Made by a program: the position numbers and the translations under genes. The notes below the pieces were generated by a model. It was not told the origin of the DNA, made no database searches, and saw nothing but the letters and a program-made list of their open reading frames with translations. 17,094 nucleotides of DNA from PXAH01 sp964605645. Its GTDB lineage: Bacteria; Omnitrophota; Gorgyraeia; Duberdicusellales; 4484-171. This document shows positions 1-7,549 of the stretch, one piece after another. Each line of letters starts with the position of its first letter. The first letter of the stretch is position 1. Where the stretch lies: positions 1-17,094 of the forward strand of contig CAZSDJ010000034.1 in assembly GCA_964605645.1 (NCBI GenBank). The letters run 5' to 3'.

Positions 1-106
1 GGAAGGCATAAGAATATTTTTCTTCATGAAAAAGAGCTTCGCCTAATATCGCAGCGGTGGTGATTGCTCCCTGGCCGGCTCTGGCAAATATTTTTATTTC
101 TTTCAT
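1..106 (-). CDS. 2-oxoacid:ferredoxin oxidoreductase gamma subunit, N-terminal fragment
   Basis: Only the first 35 codons are in the window; the gene runs off the left edge. The reading MKEIKIFARAGQGAITTAA followed by an AF-containing stretch matches the N-terminus of the gamma (catalytic-domain) subunit of pyruvate/2-oxoacid:ferredoxin oxidoreductases, whose first strand and glycine loop usually read GRGGQGAVTAA. Here the loop is RAGQG, with Ala for one Gly. Such enzymes oxidatively decarboxylate 2-oxoacids to acyl-CoA in the cytoplasm and pass electrons to ferredoxin, typically in anaerobes. Which oxoacid is used cannot be told from this fragment. The ATG at 104-106 has only a weak A-rich ribosome site, and a promoter candidate lies about 50 bases upstream. 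The other subunits would be expected just beyond the window. Confidence 0.8.
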   Translation of the reverse strand, partial: MKEIKIFARAGQGAITTAAILGEALFHEEKYSYAF

Positions 107-158
107 TTTTCTTTATTTTTTTAATTTTTAGTTATTAGCTGTGTTAACGTAAGGCAAG

Positions 159-187
159 TTTATATCACGAATTAAAAAAAAACGCAA
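159..187 (-). promoter_or_regulatory. Candidate sigma-A promoter for the oxidoreductase gene
   Basis: Read on the minus strand, an extended -10 (TG-A-TATAAA, hexamer 159-164) lies 17 bp from a weak -35 TTGCGT (182-187). The predicted start near 152 would give a leader of about 46 bases before the ATG at 106. Only the -10 is strong. Confidence 0.45.
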
Positions 188-223
188 GTAAATTTTATTA
201 GTTTTTCCACATCAACCGTCTTT

Positions 224-388
224 CTGGATTCCCCGGTCAAGCCGGGGAATGACACCGGGAAGAGACATTGCCTCTGCGCCCCTGCTGTCATTGTCCTTGA
301 CAAGCGAGCTGCTCAGAGAGCACGTCTGTCAAGGGCAATCCAAAACCTGCTTTCCCCTGGATTCTCCGCCTCCGCGAAGAATAACAGG
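224..388. repeat. Mosaic of three related palindromic repeat units
   Basis: This fills most of the 324-bp gap 107-430, which has no gene. Unit A (224-253) opens CTGGATT and ends AATGACA, with a perfect 9-bp stem ATTCCCCGG/CCGGGGAAT (228-236 with 242-250) around a 5-base loop. Unit B (286-342) is the inverted version: TGTCATTG at its left, CAATCCA at its right, a 13-bp stem with one G-T pair (290-302 with 327-339), and an inner GCTC/GAGC hairpin. Unit C (357-388) again opens CTGGATT and ends AATAACA, with an imperfect stem (361-369 with 374-382). Repeats of this general look are dispersed in intergenic DNA of many bacterial genomes. A role in transcript ends or RNA stability is possible but not shown. 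Confidence 0.75.
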
Positions 389-430
389 TGTTTTTGCCTT
401 TTAACTTTCGCACTTATAATTACAATCTTC

Positions 431-1777
431 TTAATTTTTCCAAAAAAGTTTGTTCTTATTTTTTTCAATTAAATTTATGGCAATATCAACAATTTCCGAA
501 TCATAGCGAGAACCCCTGCCTGCTTTTAATTCTTTCTTGGCAGTTTCAACACCCAAAGCTTCCCGATAAGGCCGGTGACTAGTCATCGCCTCCAGCACAT
601 CGCTTACAGCTAAAATTTTTGCTTCCGTTAAAATTTCTTTACCGCTTAGGCCTTGCGGATAACCGGTTCCGTCTATGCGTTCGTGATGCTGGTATACCGC
701 TTTTGCAAGAGGAAAGGGGAAAGCAAAATCTTTCATTAATTCGTAACAACTTTGGGAATGTTCTTTGATTAAATTATACTCGAGATCAGAAAGTTTTCCC
801 GGCCGGTTTAAGATATCGATCGGAATTGCAATTTTTCCCAAATCATGGAGTTCTCCGGCAAGTTTTACCCCTAAGAGGCGATGCGCATCCCACTTCAGCT
901 CCGCAGCTATCTCTTGGGCGATTTTTGCCACAAAACGAGTGTGATTAAAAGTATAAGGGTCGCGTAACTCCAAAGCTTTACCTAACACCTCTAAGGTGTT
1001 AATAATCATCGAAAATTTTTCTTCTTCGAGGTTGGCGTGTGCAGTGATGTCACGGGTGATCCCCATTGTACCGATAATTTCGCCTTGCTTGTCGCGCATC
1101 GGGATCTTTGTAGTTATTACCTGGTTTTTACTGCCATCAGAAAGAGTAGTCTTTTCTATTTTCCCGACCAAAGGTTTGCCGGTTTTAATTACTTTTTGAT
1201 CATCATTAAACATTTCTTGAGCTTGTTCCGGGGAAAAGAAATCAAAATCAGTTTTACCCATGATTTCTTCTTTAGGCAGGCCGGTACCTTGAATATAAAA
1301 TTTATTCGCCTTAATAATTCTGTTTTCGATATCCTTAAAATAAACTGCATCGGGAAGGTTGTCGAGAAGATTTTCGAGAAAATGTTTTTCCACAAAGATG
1401 TGGTCGTACATTTTTTTCTGATGCGAAATGTCTTGAAGGATACCTTCAACCACTTTTTGATTGTCTTCGGTATAGACAATGGCTGCTGAAATTGCTACCC
1501 AATGGTCTTGATCTTGTTTATCTTTTAATTTAGTATGAAATAACTTAACGGGGCCACCGCGATTCAGTAAATTAAAAAAAATAGCTTGATCACTTTCTGC
1601 GGAAAAAAGAATATTGATTTCTTTCGATAGTAATGTAGCCCGCGGGCAATCAAGCAAATCGAGAAAAGTTTGATTAAAAGCTAAGAATTTTTCAGTCGGC
1701 ACCAGGCAATAACGAAATAAACCAATTTGGAGATTGTTGGCAACTAAACTTGTAAGTAATGAATCGTCTTTTTTCAT
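431..1777 (-). CDS. PAS-PAS-HD-GYP cyclic-di-GMP phosphodiesterase-type protein (soluble)
   Basis: A 448-residue cytoplasmic sensor. Two PAS domains (about 10-120 and 133-250; the second ends with the typical GITRDIT) precede an HD-GYP domain (about 258-440). The metal-site HD is at 311-312, a further His pair HH at 364-365 and GTGYP at 370-374. The last part (SHRPYREALG, then a G..YD segment) fits the well-populated subfamily with an FPFPLA..VYQHHER core. HD-GYP enzymes hydrolyse cyclic di-GMP to pGpG or GMP; the PAS domains presumably sense redox state or a small ligand. No membrane segment is seen. I chose the ATG at 1775-1777 because the longer frame to 1828 would run through the promoter and the groL terminator. 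There is no clear ribosome site. The gene is monocistronic between groL and the repeat gap. Confidence 0.9.
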   Translation of the reverse strand: MKKDDSLLTSLVANNLQIGLFRYCLVPTEKFLAFNQTFLDLLDCPRATLLSKEINILFSAESDQAIFFNLLNRGGPVKLFHTKLKDKQDQDHWVAISAAIVYTEDNQKVVEGILQDISHQKKMYDHIFVEKHFLENLLDNLPDAVYFKDIENRIIKANKFYIQGTGLPKEEIMGKTDFDFFSPEQAQEMFNDDQKVIKTGKPLVGKIEKTTLSDGSKNQVITTKIPMRDKQGEIIGTMGITRDITAHANLEEEKFSMIINTLEVLGKALELRDPYTFNHTRFVAKIAQEIAAELKWDAHRLLGVKLAGELHDLGKIAIPIDILNRPGKLSDLEYNLIKEHSQSCYELMKDFAFPFPLAKAVYQHHERIDGTGYPQGLSGKEILTEAKILAVSDVLEAMTSHRPYREALGVETAKKELKAGRGSRYDSEIVDIAINLIEKNKNKLFWKN

Positions 1778-1796
1778 AATCTGTTTAATTTGTAAG

Positions 1797-1825
1797 ATTA
1801 TAACACAAGCGGAAGTAATTATAAA
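1797..1825 (-). promoter_or_regulatory. Sigma-A type promoter of the PAS-HD-GYP gene
   Basis: Minus-strand -10 is a perfect TATAAT (1797-1802) with an upstream TG (extended -10). A 17-bp spacer separates it from -35 TTTATA (1820-1825, 4 of 6). The predicted start near 1790 leaves a leader of about 13 bases, and there is no evident Shine-Dalgarno. The -35 directly abuts the T-tract of the groL terminator. Confidence 0.65.
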
Positions 1826-1826
1826 C

Positions 1827-1869
1827 AAAAAAAAGGAGGACCGCCCTATGAAAGCAATCCTCCTTTTTT
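1827..1869 (-). terminator. Rho-independent terminator of groES-groEL
   Basis: Eighteen bases after the groL stop, on the minus strand, 12-base arms AAAAAAGGAGGA (1858-1869) and TCCTCCTTTTTT (1829-1840) enclose a 17-base loop and end in eight T. The A-rich left arm means it could also act on plus-strand transcripts. Confidence 0.9.
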
Positions 1870-1887
1870 GATTTCTTTTAGTTTGGC

Positions 1888-3525
1888 TTAGTAGCCCATT
1901 CCGCCGGGCATCCCGCCGGGCATCCCGCCACCGGCAGCCGGGCCTTTTTCTTCTTCCGGCTTGTCGGCGATCAGTGCCTCGGTAGTGACCAACAATGATG
2001 CAATTGAAGCTGCATTTTGCAATGCAGTTCTGGCAACTTTAGTCGGGTCAATTATACCTTTGGCAAACATGTCTACAATTTCTTCGTTTGCAGCATCAAA
2101 CCCACGCGGAGATTTTTCACTCTTTAGTTTTTCCACGATAACTGAGCCTTCAACTCCGGCGTTGAATACGAGCTGACGGATTGGTGCTTCCAATGCGCGC
2201 CTAACTACGTCAACACCGGTTTTTTCTTCTCCCTTTGCATCCACCTTGTCTAATGCCGGGATGCTATAAAGCAAGCCCACTTCTCCGCCGGGGATAATCC
2301 CTTCTTCTACAGCAGCGCGAGTCGCATGGAGCGCGTCTTCCACTCTTGCTTTCTTTTCTTTCATTTCAGTTTCAGTGGCAGCACCAACATTAATCACGGC
2401 AACTCCACCGGCAAGTTTAGCTAAGCGTTCCTGTAACTTTTCTTTGTCGTAGTCAGAATCACTTTCGTCAACTTGAGTTTTAATTTGTTTTATTCTGGCT
2501 TGAATGTCATCACTTTTACCGGCACCTTCAACAATTGTAGTATTTTCTTTATCTATCCTTACTCGCTTTGCTCTACCTAAATCTTCCAGGGTTACGTTTT
2601 CTAACTTTATCCCCAGATCTTCTGATATCGATTTACCGCCGGTTAAGGCTGCGATATCTTCAAGCATTGCTTTTCTGCGGTCACCGTATCCGGGTGCTTT
2701 TACCGCACAACAAGATAAGGTTCCTCTGATTTTATTTACAACTAACGTTGCTAATGCTTCACCCTCAATGTCTTCGGCAATAATCATTAGCGGTTTGCCG
2801 GCCTTAGCAACGCTTTCTAACAAGGGGAGCATTGCCTTTAAATTTGATATCTTACTCTCATGAATTAAGATGTAAGGATCGTCTAAAGCTACTTGCATCT
2901 TTTCGGTATCGGTTGAAAAGTAAGGAGAAAGATAACCTTGGTCAAATTGCATCCCTTCTACAGTATCTAAGGTAGTTGCCATTGACTTTGCTTCCTCCAC
3001 CGTAATTACACCGTCTTTACCCACTTTTTCCATAGCATCGGCGATTAATTCGCCTACTTGTGCATCGCCATTAGCAGCAATTGTGGCAACTTGAGCGATT
3101 TCTTTTTTGCCCTGGATTGTTTTGGAAAGGCCTTGGATTGAGGCAACTACAGCTTCCACTGCTTTATCAATACCTCTCTTTAAGATCATCGGGTTTGCTC
3201 CGGCTGCAACGTTCTTTAAGCCTTCTTTGAAAATTGCCTCCGCTAACACTGTAGCAGTTGTTGTCCCGTCACCGGCGCTATCAGAAGTTCTTTCCGCTAC
3301 TTCTTTGATTAGCTGTACTCCGATGTTTTCAAAAGGATCTTCCACTTCCATTTCTTTAGCGACAGTAACACCATCTTTGGTGATTGTCGGTGAGCCGAAT
3401 TTTTTCTCTAAAACAACATTTCTTCCCTTTGGGCCTAAAGTAACCTTCACTGCTTTAGCTAATTGTTCAACTCCCCTTAAAACTGCTCTGCGTGCTTCTT
3501 CGTTAAATAATAATTGTTTCGCCAT
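1888..3525 (-). CDS. groL: Chaperonin GroEL (Hsp60), 60 kDa subunit
   Basis: This full-length 545-residue protein forms the double-ring ATP-driven folding chamber with GroES in the cytoplasm. Visible landmarks are the N-terminal GPKGRNV nucleotide loop (31-37), Asp51, AGDGTTT (85-90) with Asp86, the hydrolytic Asp397 in VEDALHATRAA, and FDAAN (476-480). The tail is the usual Gly-Met-rich kind, ending GGMPGGMPGGMGY. Two nucleotide-pocket positions differ from the usual sequence: Ala150 where E. coli has Ser151 (ATIAAN rather than TISAN), and GGE at 413-415 where GGG is usual. The start at ATG 3523-3525 has a strong AAGGAGGT (3531-3538) eight bases upstream. It lies 16 bases after groS in a bicistronic operon under the CIRCE-controlled promoter. 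Confidence 0.99.
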   Translation of the reverse strand: MAKQLLFNEEARRAVLRGVEQLAKAVKVTLGPKGRNVVLEKKFGSPTITKDGVTVAKEMEVEDPFENIGVQLIKEVAERTSDSAGDGTTTATVLAEAIFKEGLKNVAAGANPMILKRGIDKAVEAVVASIQGLSKTIQGKKEIAQVATIAANGDAQVGELIADAMEKVGKDGVITVEEAKSMATTLDTVEGMQFDQGYLSPYFSTDTEKMQVALDDPYILIHESKISNLKAMLPLLESVAKAGKPLMIIAEDIEGEALATLVVNKIRGTLSCCAVKAPGYGDRRKAMLEDIAALTGGKSISEDLGIKLENVTLEDLGRAKRVRIDKENTTIVEGAGKSDDIQARIKQIKTQVDESDSDYDKEKLQERLAKLAGGVAVINVGAATETEMKEKKARVEDALHATRAAVEEGIIPGGEVGLLYSIPALDKVDAKGEEKTGVDVVRRALEAPIRQLVFNAGVEGSVIVEKLKSEKSPRGFDAANEEIVDMFAKGIIDPTKVARTALQNAASIASLLVTTEALIADKPEEEKGPAAGGGMPGGMPGGMGY

Positions 3526-3541
3526 CTGTTACCTCCTTAAC

Positions 3542-3829
3542 TTATGTTACAATTCCCAAGATATCTTCTTCTTTTACGATTAGATAATCTTTGCCTTCGA
3601 TTGAAATTTCAGTACCGGAATATTTTCCGTAAAGAACACGATCCCCTTCAGTCAAAGCTAAGGGGATAACCGAACCGTCTTCTTTTTTCTTGCCTTCGCC
3701 AACTGCGACTACTTCTGCTTGCTGTGGTTTTTCTTTCGCAGTATCCGGAATTACAATCCCGCCTAAAGTTTTTTCCTCTGCTTCTAAAGGCTTAATCAAA
3801 ATTCTGTCACCTAATGGTTTAACCTTCAT
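3542..3829 (-). CDS. groS: Co-chaperonin GroES (Hsp10)
   Basis: The protein has 95 residues, normal for the family. It caps the GroEL ring in the cytoplasm and closes the folding chamber. The N-terminus MKVKPLGDRILIKPLEAEEKT, the mobile-loop segment GGIVIPDTAKEKPQQ, the EVVAVGEGKK turn, GDRVLYGKYSGTEI and the closing YLIVKEEDILGI are all canonical. The ATG at 3827-3829 is preceded by a perfect-type AAGGAGGTG (3834-3842). It is the first gene of the heat-shock operon. The leader between it and the promoter holds the CIRCE operator, so repression by HrcA (encoded elsewhere) is expected. Confidence 0.99.
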   Translation of the reverse strand: MKVKPLGDRILIKPLEAEEKTLGGIVIPDTAKEKPQQAEVVAVGEGKKKEDGSVIPLALTEGDRVLYGKYSGTEISIEGKDYLIVKEEDILGIVT

Positions 3830-3871
3830 CCTACACCTCCTTAATACTTTAAAAATTATAAATTGTTTAAA

Positions 3872-3898
3872 TTAGCAATCCTTGGGTAAGAGTGCTAA
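3872..3898 (-). promoter_or_regulatory. CIRCE operator (HrcA binding site)
   Basis: On the minus strand it reads TTAGCACTC, nine bases, GATTGCTAA. The consensus is TTAGCACTC-N9-GAGTGCTAA, so the only deviation is one base (T for G) in the second arm. It sits just downstream of the groES promoter -10, over the predicted transcription start, as is normal for HrcA-repressed heat-shock operons. Confidence 0.95.
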
Positions 3899-3900
3899 TT

Positions 3901-3928
3901 ATTTTACTAAGTTGGGGCTAATTGTCAA
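3901..3928 (-). promoter_or_regulatory. Promoter of groES-groEL
   Basis: Minus-strand -35 is a perfect TTGACA (3923-3928), with a 16-bp spacer and -10 TAAAAT (3901-3906, 5 of 6). It begins eight bases after the coaX stop, so the chaperonin operon is separable from the upstream coaX-uvrB-nadC-valS cluster. The start point would fall inside the CIRCE site. Confidence 0.85.
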
Positions 3929-3936
3929 GTCTTTTT

Positions 3937-4656
3937 TCAATATTTTTGTGATAAGTGGAATAAACCTTGTAAAACCAAATGTTTCTGATAGCGATAATTA
4001 AAGGTCAAGTGCGGTTTTAAGATTGAAAAATCACCGCCGGTTACCAATACTTGATCTTGCTTGCCCAGTTTTAATTTTTGTTGATATTGCTGAATTAAGC
4101 CGTTAATCATCAAGCTAAAACCTTGGCTTAGCCCCTTGTTAATGCTTTCTGCAGTATTGGTGGGGATTAATTTTTTAGTTTTTTTAATTTTAATTTGATT
4201 GGGAAGCAATGCACAATTTTTAAAAGTTGTTAAGGTCGAATTAATCCCCGCTAAAATTATCCCGCCTAAATAATCTCCGTTTTCGGATAGAAAATCTAAA
4301 GTAATCGCGGTACCAAAATCAAGGATCAAGCGTGGTAATGGTTTTTGTTGTTTGGCGGCATAAGCAGCCAGCAAGCGGTCGCTGCCAACCTGATTTTTAT
4401 TGTAATTAGATTTTATCGGCACCTCTAAATCTTTTCCGATAATTTTTATATTTTTTTCTAAATTAGAAAAAAGATAATTTAATTCCGGCACTACCGAGCA
4501 AATAAAAATTGTTTGATCTTTCTTAAATTCAGATAAAATTTCTTTAATTTTCTTTTTAGTAATTTTTTTATTTTCCAGGCTATGGACTTTTACCAGTTGA
4601 GTTTTGTTAAATTTTCCGATTTTTAGATTTGTATTGCCAATATCTACTCCGATCAT
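3937..4656 (-). CDS. coaX: Type III pantothenate kinase
   Basis: The 239-residue cytoplasmic enzyme phosphorylates pantothenate, the first step of coenzyme A synthesis. It is of the ASKHA fold. Motifs in order are DIGNTNLKIG (5-14, phosphate loop), VGSDRLLAAYAA (90-101), DFGTAITLDF (113-122), LGGIILAGI (130-138), TAESINKG (168-175) and VTGG (205-208). The GG.I.PG motif has Ala instead of Pro at 136. The length is slightly below the common 250-260. The ATG at 4654-4656 follows an AAGGAGAGAGG ribosome site. It starts 25 bases after uvrB and probably belongs to the valS-nadC-uvrB-coaX transcription unit. No terminator separates it from the groES promoter. Confidence 0.95.
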   Translation of the reverse strand: MIGVDIGNTNLKIGKFNKTQLVKVHSLENKKITKKKIKEILSEFKKDQTIFICSVVPELNYLFSNLEKNIKIIGKDLEVPIKSNYNKNQVGSDRLLAAYAAKQQKPLPRLILDFGTAITLDFLSENGDYLGGIILAGINSTLTTFKNCALLPNQIKIKKTKKLIPTNTAESINKGLSQGFSLMINGLIQQYQQKLKLGKQDQVLVTGGDFSILKPHLTFNYRYQKHLVLQGLFHLSQKY

Positions 4657-4681
4657 CCTCTCTCCTTTTTCTAATATTTTA

Positions 4682-6664
4682 TCAGGATTTATTTTTGTTG
4701 ATAGCTTTTTTCAAAGTCTTAATTTTATCTCTGAGTTGAGCTGCCTTTTCATAATGAAGGTTTTTTGCAGCAATATACATTTCTTTTTCCAGTTGAGCGA
4801 CGGCTTGATGGAGACCTGCTTCTTGATCTTCTAAGCCAAGTTGTTCGTATATTTTTTCTTCTTCTTTTAAGTAGACCTCAATCCCTTCTTTTACTGCTGA
4901 TTCTATTGATTTGGGAGTAATTTGATGCCTTTGGTTGTGTTCAATTTGAATCTTTCTGCGGCGGCTGCTTTCCCGGATTGCTTTCTGCATCGATTTGGTA
5001 ACCGTATCCGCATACATAATTACTTTTCCGTTTACATTTCTTGCGCAGCGCCCCGCTACCTGGATTAAAGAAGTAGCCGAACGCAAGAAACCTTCTTTGT
5101 CTGCATCGAGAATGATGACAGTAGATACCTCCGGTAAATCGAGGCCTTCGCGCAATAAATTGACCCCTACCAAAGCATCAAATTCTTTGAGGCGCAGCTG
5201 GCGTAATATTTTAGTTCGTTGTAAAGTATCTACTTCTGAATGAATGTAGGCAACCTTTAAAGATTCATCTTTTAAGTATTCGGTAAGTTCTTCAGCCATT
5301 CGTTTAGTTAAGGTTGTAATTAAGGTCCTCTGGCCGGCCTCAATATTTTTTTTAATTTGATTGATTAAATCATCAATTTGATTTTTAGTTTTGCGAACCT
5401 CAATCTTTGGATCCGGCAGGCCGGTCGGGCGAATAATTTGTTCAACCACCTTTGATTCTGATAAACCTATTTCATACTTAGTCGGTGTTGCCGATACAAA
5501 AATGGTTTGCCGGTTTAGATCTTTAAACTCCTGATAACGAAGCGGCCGATTGTCCAGGCAGGACGGCAGCCGGAACCCATATTCAACTAAAGTTTCTTTG
5601 CGCGACTTATCACCTAAATACATCCCGCGAATTTGGGGGATGGTTACATGGCTTTCATCGATAATGGTAATAAAATCTTTGGAAAAATAATCTATTAAGC
5701 AGTACGGCCTTGAGCCTGTTGGCCGGCCGCTTAGATGACGCGAATAATTTTCAATACCATGGCACCAACCGCATTCGTTCAGCATCTCGATGTCAAACAA
5801 AGTTCGTTGCCGCAGGCGCTGAGCCTCCAGTAATTTATTTTGTTTTTTCAAATGAACTAGCTGTTCTTCTAATTCTTGTTTAATTGTTTTTACCCCTGCC
5901 GCCGCTTTATCTTTTTCAATTAGAAAATGTTTAGCCGGATAAATTGCAATTTCTTCTAATTCAGTTATTTTTTTCCCGCTCAACGGGTCAAATTCATAAA
6001 TTCGTTCAATTTCATCACCAAAGAATTCAATTCGATCTGCCCTCTGGCTGTAAGCCGGATAAATATCTACCACGTCGCCCTTGATTCGAAAGGTTCCTCT
6101 TTTAAAATCATAATCATTGCGCCGGTATTGAAGTTCTACTAATTTATAAGAAAGTTCAGTTGGGGAGAGGTGATTGCCTTGTTTCAGGTAAAAAGCAAAA
6201 TCACGGTATTCTGCCGGCGAGCCGAGATTGTAAATACAGGAAACAGAAGCCACAGCGATTACATCACCTCTGGTAAGTAAAGAACTTGTTGCAGAAAGCC
6301 GGAGGCGGTCGAGGCGGTCATTTATTGAAGCATCTTTTTCAATGTAGGTATCAGTTTGGGGGATGTAGCTTTCCGGCTGATAATAATCATAATAACTTAC
6401 AAAATATTCTACTGCATTTTCCGGAAAAAAATCTTTGAATTCAGCATAAAGTTGGCTGGCTAAAGTCTTATTGTGAGAAATGATTAAAATTGGCCGGTTA
6501 ATTTTTTCAATAGTTGCAGCCAAGGTAAAAGTTTTCCCGGAACCGGTTACCCCCAGTAAGGTTGAATAAGCTTTATCGGCTCTGATTCGTTGGCAAAGTT
6601 TTTTAATTGCTTGCGGCTGGTCGCCGGTTGGCCTAAATTTACTTTTTAGTTTAAACTCATGCAT
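4682..6664 (-). CDS. uvrB: UvrABC excinuclease subunit B
   Basis: Full length at 660 residues. UvrB is the damage-verifying, helicase-fold core of bacterial nucleotide excision repair: it is loaded by UvrA and then recruits UvrC. Seen are Walker A GVTGSGKT (38-45), the damage-probing beta-hairpin region YYDYYQPESYIPQTDTY (91-107) and Walker B-type DESH (336-339). Next come SATPTKYE, the helicase motifs GVNLLREGLDLPE and QVAGRCARN, and a C-terminal UVR motif (about 620-655: LEKEMYIAAKNLHYEKAAQLRD) used to contact UvrC. The start ATG at 6662-6664 gives the canonical MHEFKLKSKFRPTGDQP N-terminus but has no strong ribosome site. It lies 17 bases after nadC, so it is likely read on the same transcript. 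uvrA and uvrC are not in the window. Confidence 0.99.
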   Translation of the reverse strand: MHEFKLKSKFRPTGDQPQAIKKLCQRIRADKAYSTLLGVTGSGKTFTLAATIEKINRPILIISHNKTLASQLYAEFKDFFPENAVEYFVSYYDYYQPESYIPQTDTYIEKDASINDRLDRLRLSATSSLLTRGDVIAVASVSCIYNLGSPAEYRDFAFYLKQGNHLSPTELSYKLVELQYRRNDYDFKRGTFRIKGDVVDIYPAYSQRADRIEFFGDEIERIYEFDPLSGKKITELEEIAIYPAKHFLIEKDKAAAGVKTIKQELEEQLVHLKKQNKLLEAQRLRQRTLFDIEMLNECGWCHGIENYSRHLSGRPTGSRPYCLIDYFSKDFITIIDESHVTIPQIRGMYLGDKSRKETLVEYGFRLPSCLDNRPLRYQEFKDLNRQTIFVSATPTKYEIGLSESKVVEQIIRPTGLPDPKIEVRKTKNQIDDLINQIKKNIEAGQRTLITTLTKRMAEELTEYLKDESLKVAYIHSEVDTLQRTKILRQLRLKEFDALVGVNLLREGLDLPEVSTVIILDADKEGFLRSATSLIQVAGRCARNVNGKVIMYADTVTKSMQKAIRESSRRRKIQIEHNQRHQITPKSIESAVKEGIEVYLKEEEKIYEQLGLEDQEAGLHQAVAQLEKEMYIAAKNLHYEKAAQLRDKIKTLKKAINKNKS

Positions 6665-6681
6665 CAGCTACATTACGTAAT

Positions 6682-7548
6682 TTAAATAAGTTCCAGGGAA
6701 AAGTCTAGGGCCTTGGGAGAATGGGTGATTGAGCCAATAGATATAAAATCAACACCGGTTAAAGCTATTGTTTTTATATTTTTTAGTTTTATCCCCCCGG
6801 ATGCTTCCAGTTTTATTTTGGGAAAATTTTTATTGCGGTAGTCAACGGCTTTTCTTAAATCTTTTTTTGAAAAATTATCAAGCATAATTATATCCGGCCG
6901 GTGCTTGGCAATTTCGGTAAATTCATTAAAAGTTTCTACTTCGATTTCAACTGGAAAATTAGTTTTCTTTTTTAATTTAGCCAAAGACTGCTTAAGAAGC
7001 AAATGATTTACTTTCTTGTTTTTGTCGATTATCCCCGCTGCTTTGAGATGATTATCCTTAATAATGATCCCGGTTGCTAAATTATAACGATGGTTAATCC
7101 CCCCTCCTACCGAAACTGCATATTTTTCAAGTTCACGCAGGCCGGGGGTAGTTTTGCGAGTATCCTTTACTATTGCCTTAGTTTTTTGAACTTGCTCTAC
7201 GAAGAGATTGGTTGTGGTGGCAACCCCCGACAATAAAGACAAGAAATTTAAAGAGACTCTTTCTCCTTTTAAAATTGATTGCAGGTTTCCGGAAATTATA
7301 ACTGTTTTTTCACCGGCTGCAATTTTGTCCCCATCTTTTTTAAAGAATTTAATGTTTATTTGCGGATCAATTTTTTTAAAAATATAAGCTGCTAATTCTC
7401 GGCCGCAAAAAATCCCTTTTTCTTTAGCAATAATTATTGCCTTGCCTTTTTTCTGTTTAGGAACAGTTAGCCGGGTTGTTTTATCTTGCCGCAGCTTATC
7501 TTCAGAGAAAGCCATTTGAATAATTTGTTTGATTTTTTTATTAAGCAT
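6682..7548 (-). CDS. nadC: Nicotinate-nucleotide diphosphorylase (quinolinate phosphoribosyltransferase)
   Basis: The 288-residue cytoplasmic enzyme converts quinolinate and PRPP to nicotinate mononucleotide in de novo NAD synthesis. Landmarks are SEDKLRQDKTTR (15-26, the family's ED..GD.TT region with Gln in place of Gly), SGVATTTN (107-114), DTRKTTPGLR (129-138), GGGINHR (148-154), IIIKDNHL (161-168), IEVE (202-205), IMLDNF (221-226), LEASGGI (247-253) and IGSITHS (271-277), covering the expected substrate-binding residues. Its ATG lies one base after the valS stop (TAATATG) and no Shine-Dalgarno is visible, so translation probably restarts from valS. nadA and nadB are not here. Confidence 0.97.
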   Translation of the reverse strand: MLNKKIKQIIQMAFSEDKLRQDKTTRLTVPKQKKGKAIIIAKEKGIFCGRELAAYIFKKIDPQINIKFFKKDGDKIAAGEKTVIISGNLQSILKGERVSLNFLSLLSGVATTTNLFVEQVQKTKAIVKDTRKTTPGLRELEKYAVSVGGGINHRYNLATGIIIKDNHLKAAGIIDKNKKVNHLLLKQSLAKLKKKTNFPVEIEVETFNEFTEIAKHRPDIIMLDNFSKKDLRKAVDYRNKNFPKIKLEASGGIKLKNIKTIALTGVDFISIGSITHSPKALDFSLELI

Positions 7549-7549
7549 A

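Noticed and set aside
224..388. CRISPR-like array or tRNA in the left gap
   Set aside because: The units are palindromes of differing length and orientation without regular spacers, and no cloverleaf can be drawn.
1037..1489. A 150-codon plus-strand open frame
   Set aside because: It is a shadow of the PAS-HD-GYP gene, with no ribosome site and no recognisable domain.
1778..1828. A 17-codon N-terminal extension of the PAS-HD-GYP protein
   Set aside because: It would overlap the -10 and -35 elements and the groL terminator T-tract. The internal ATG at 1775-1777 begins the conserved part.
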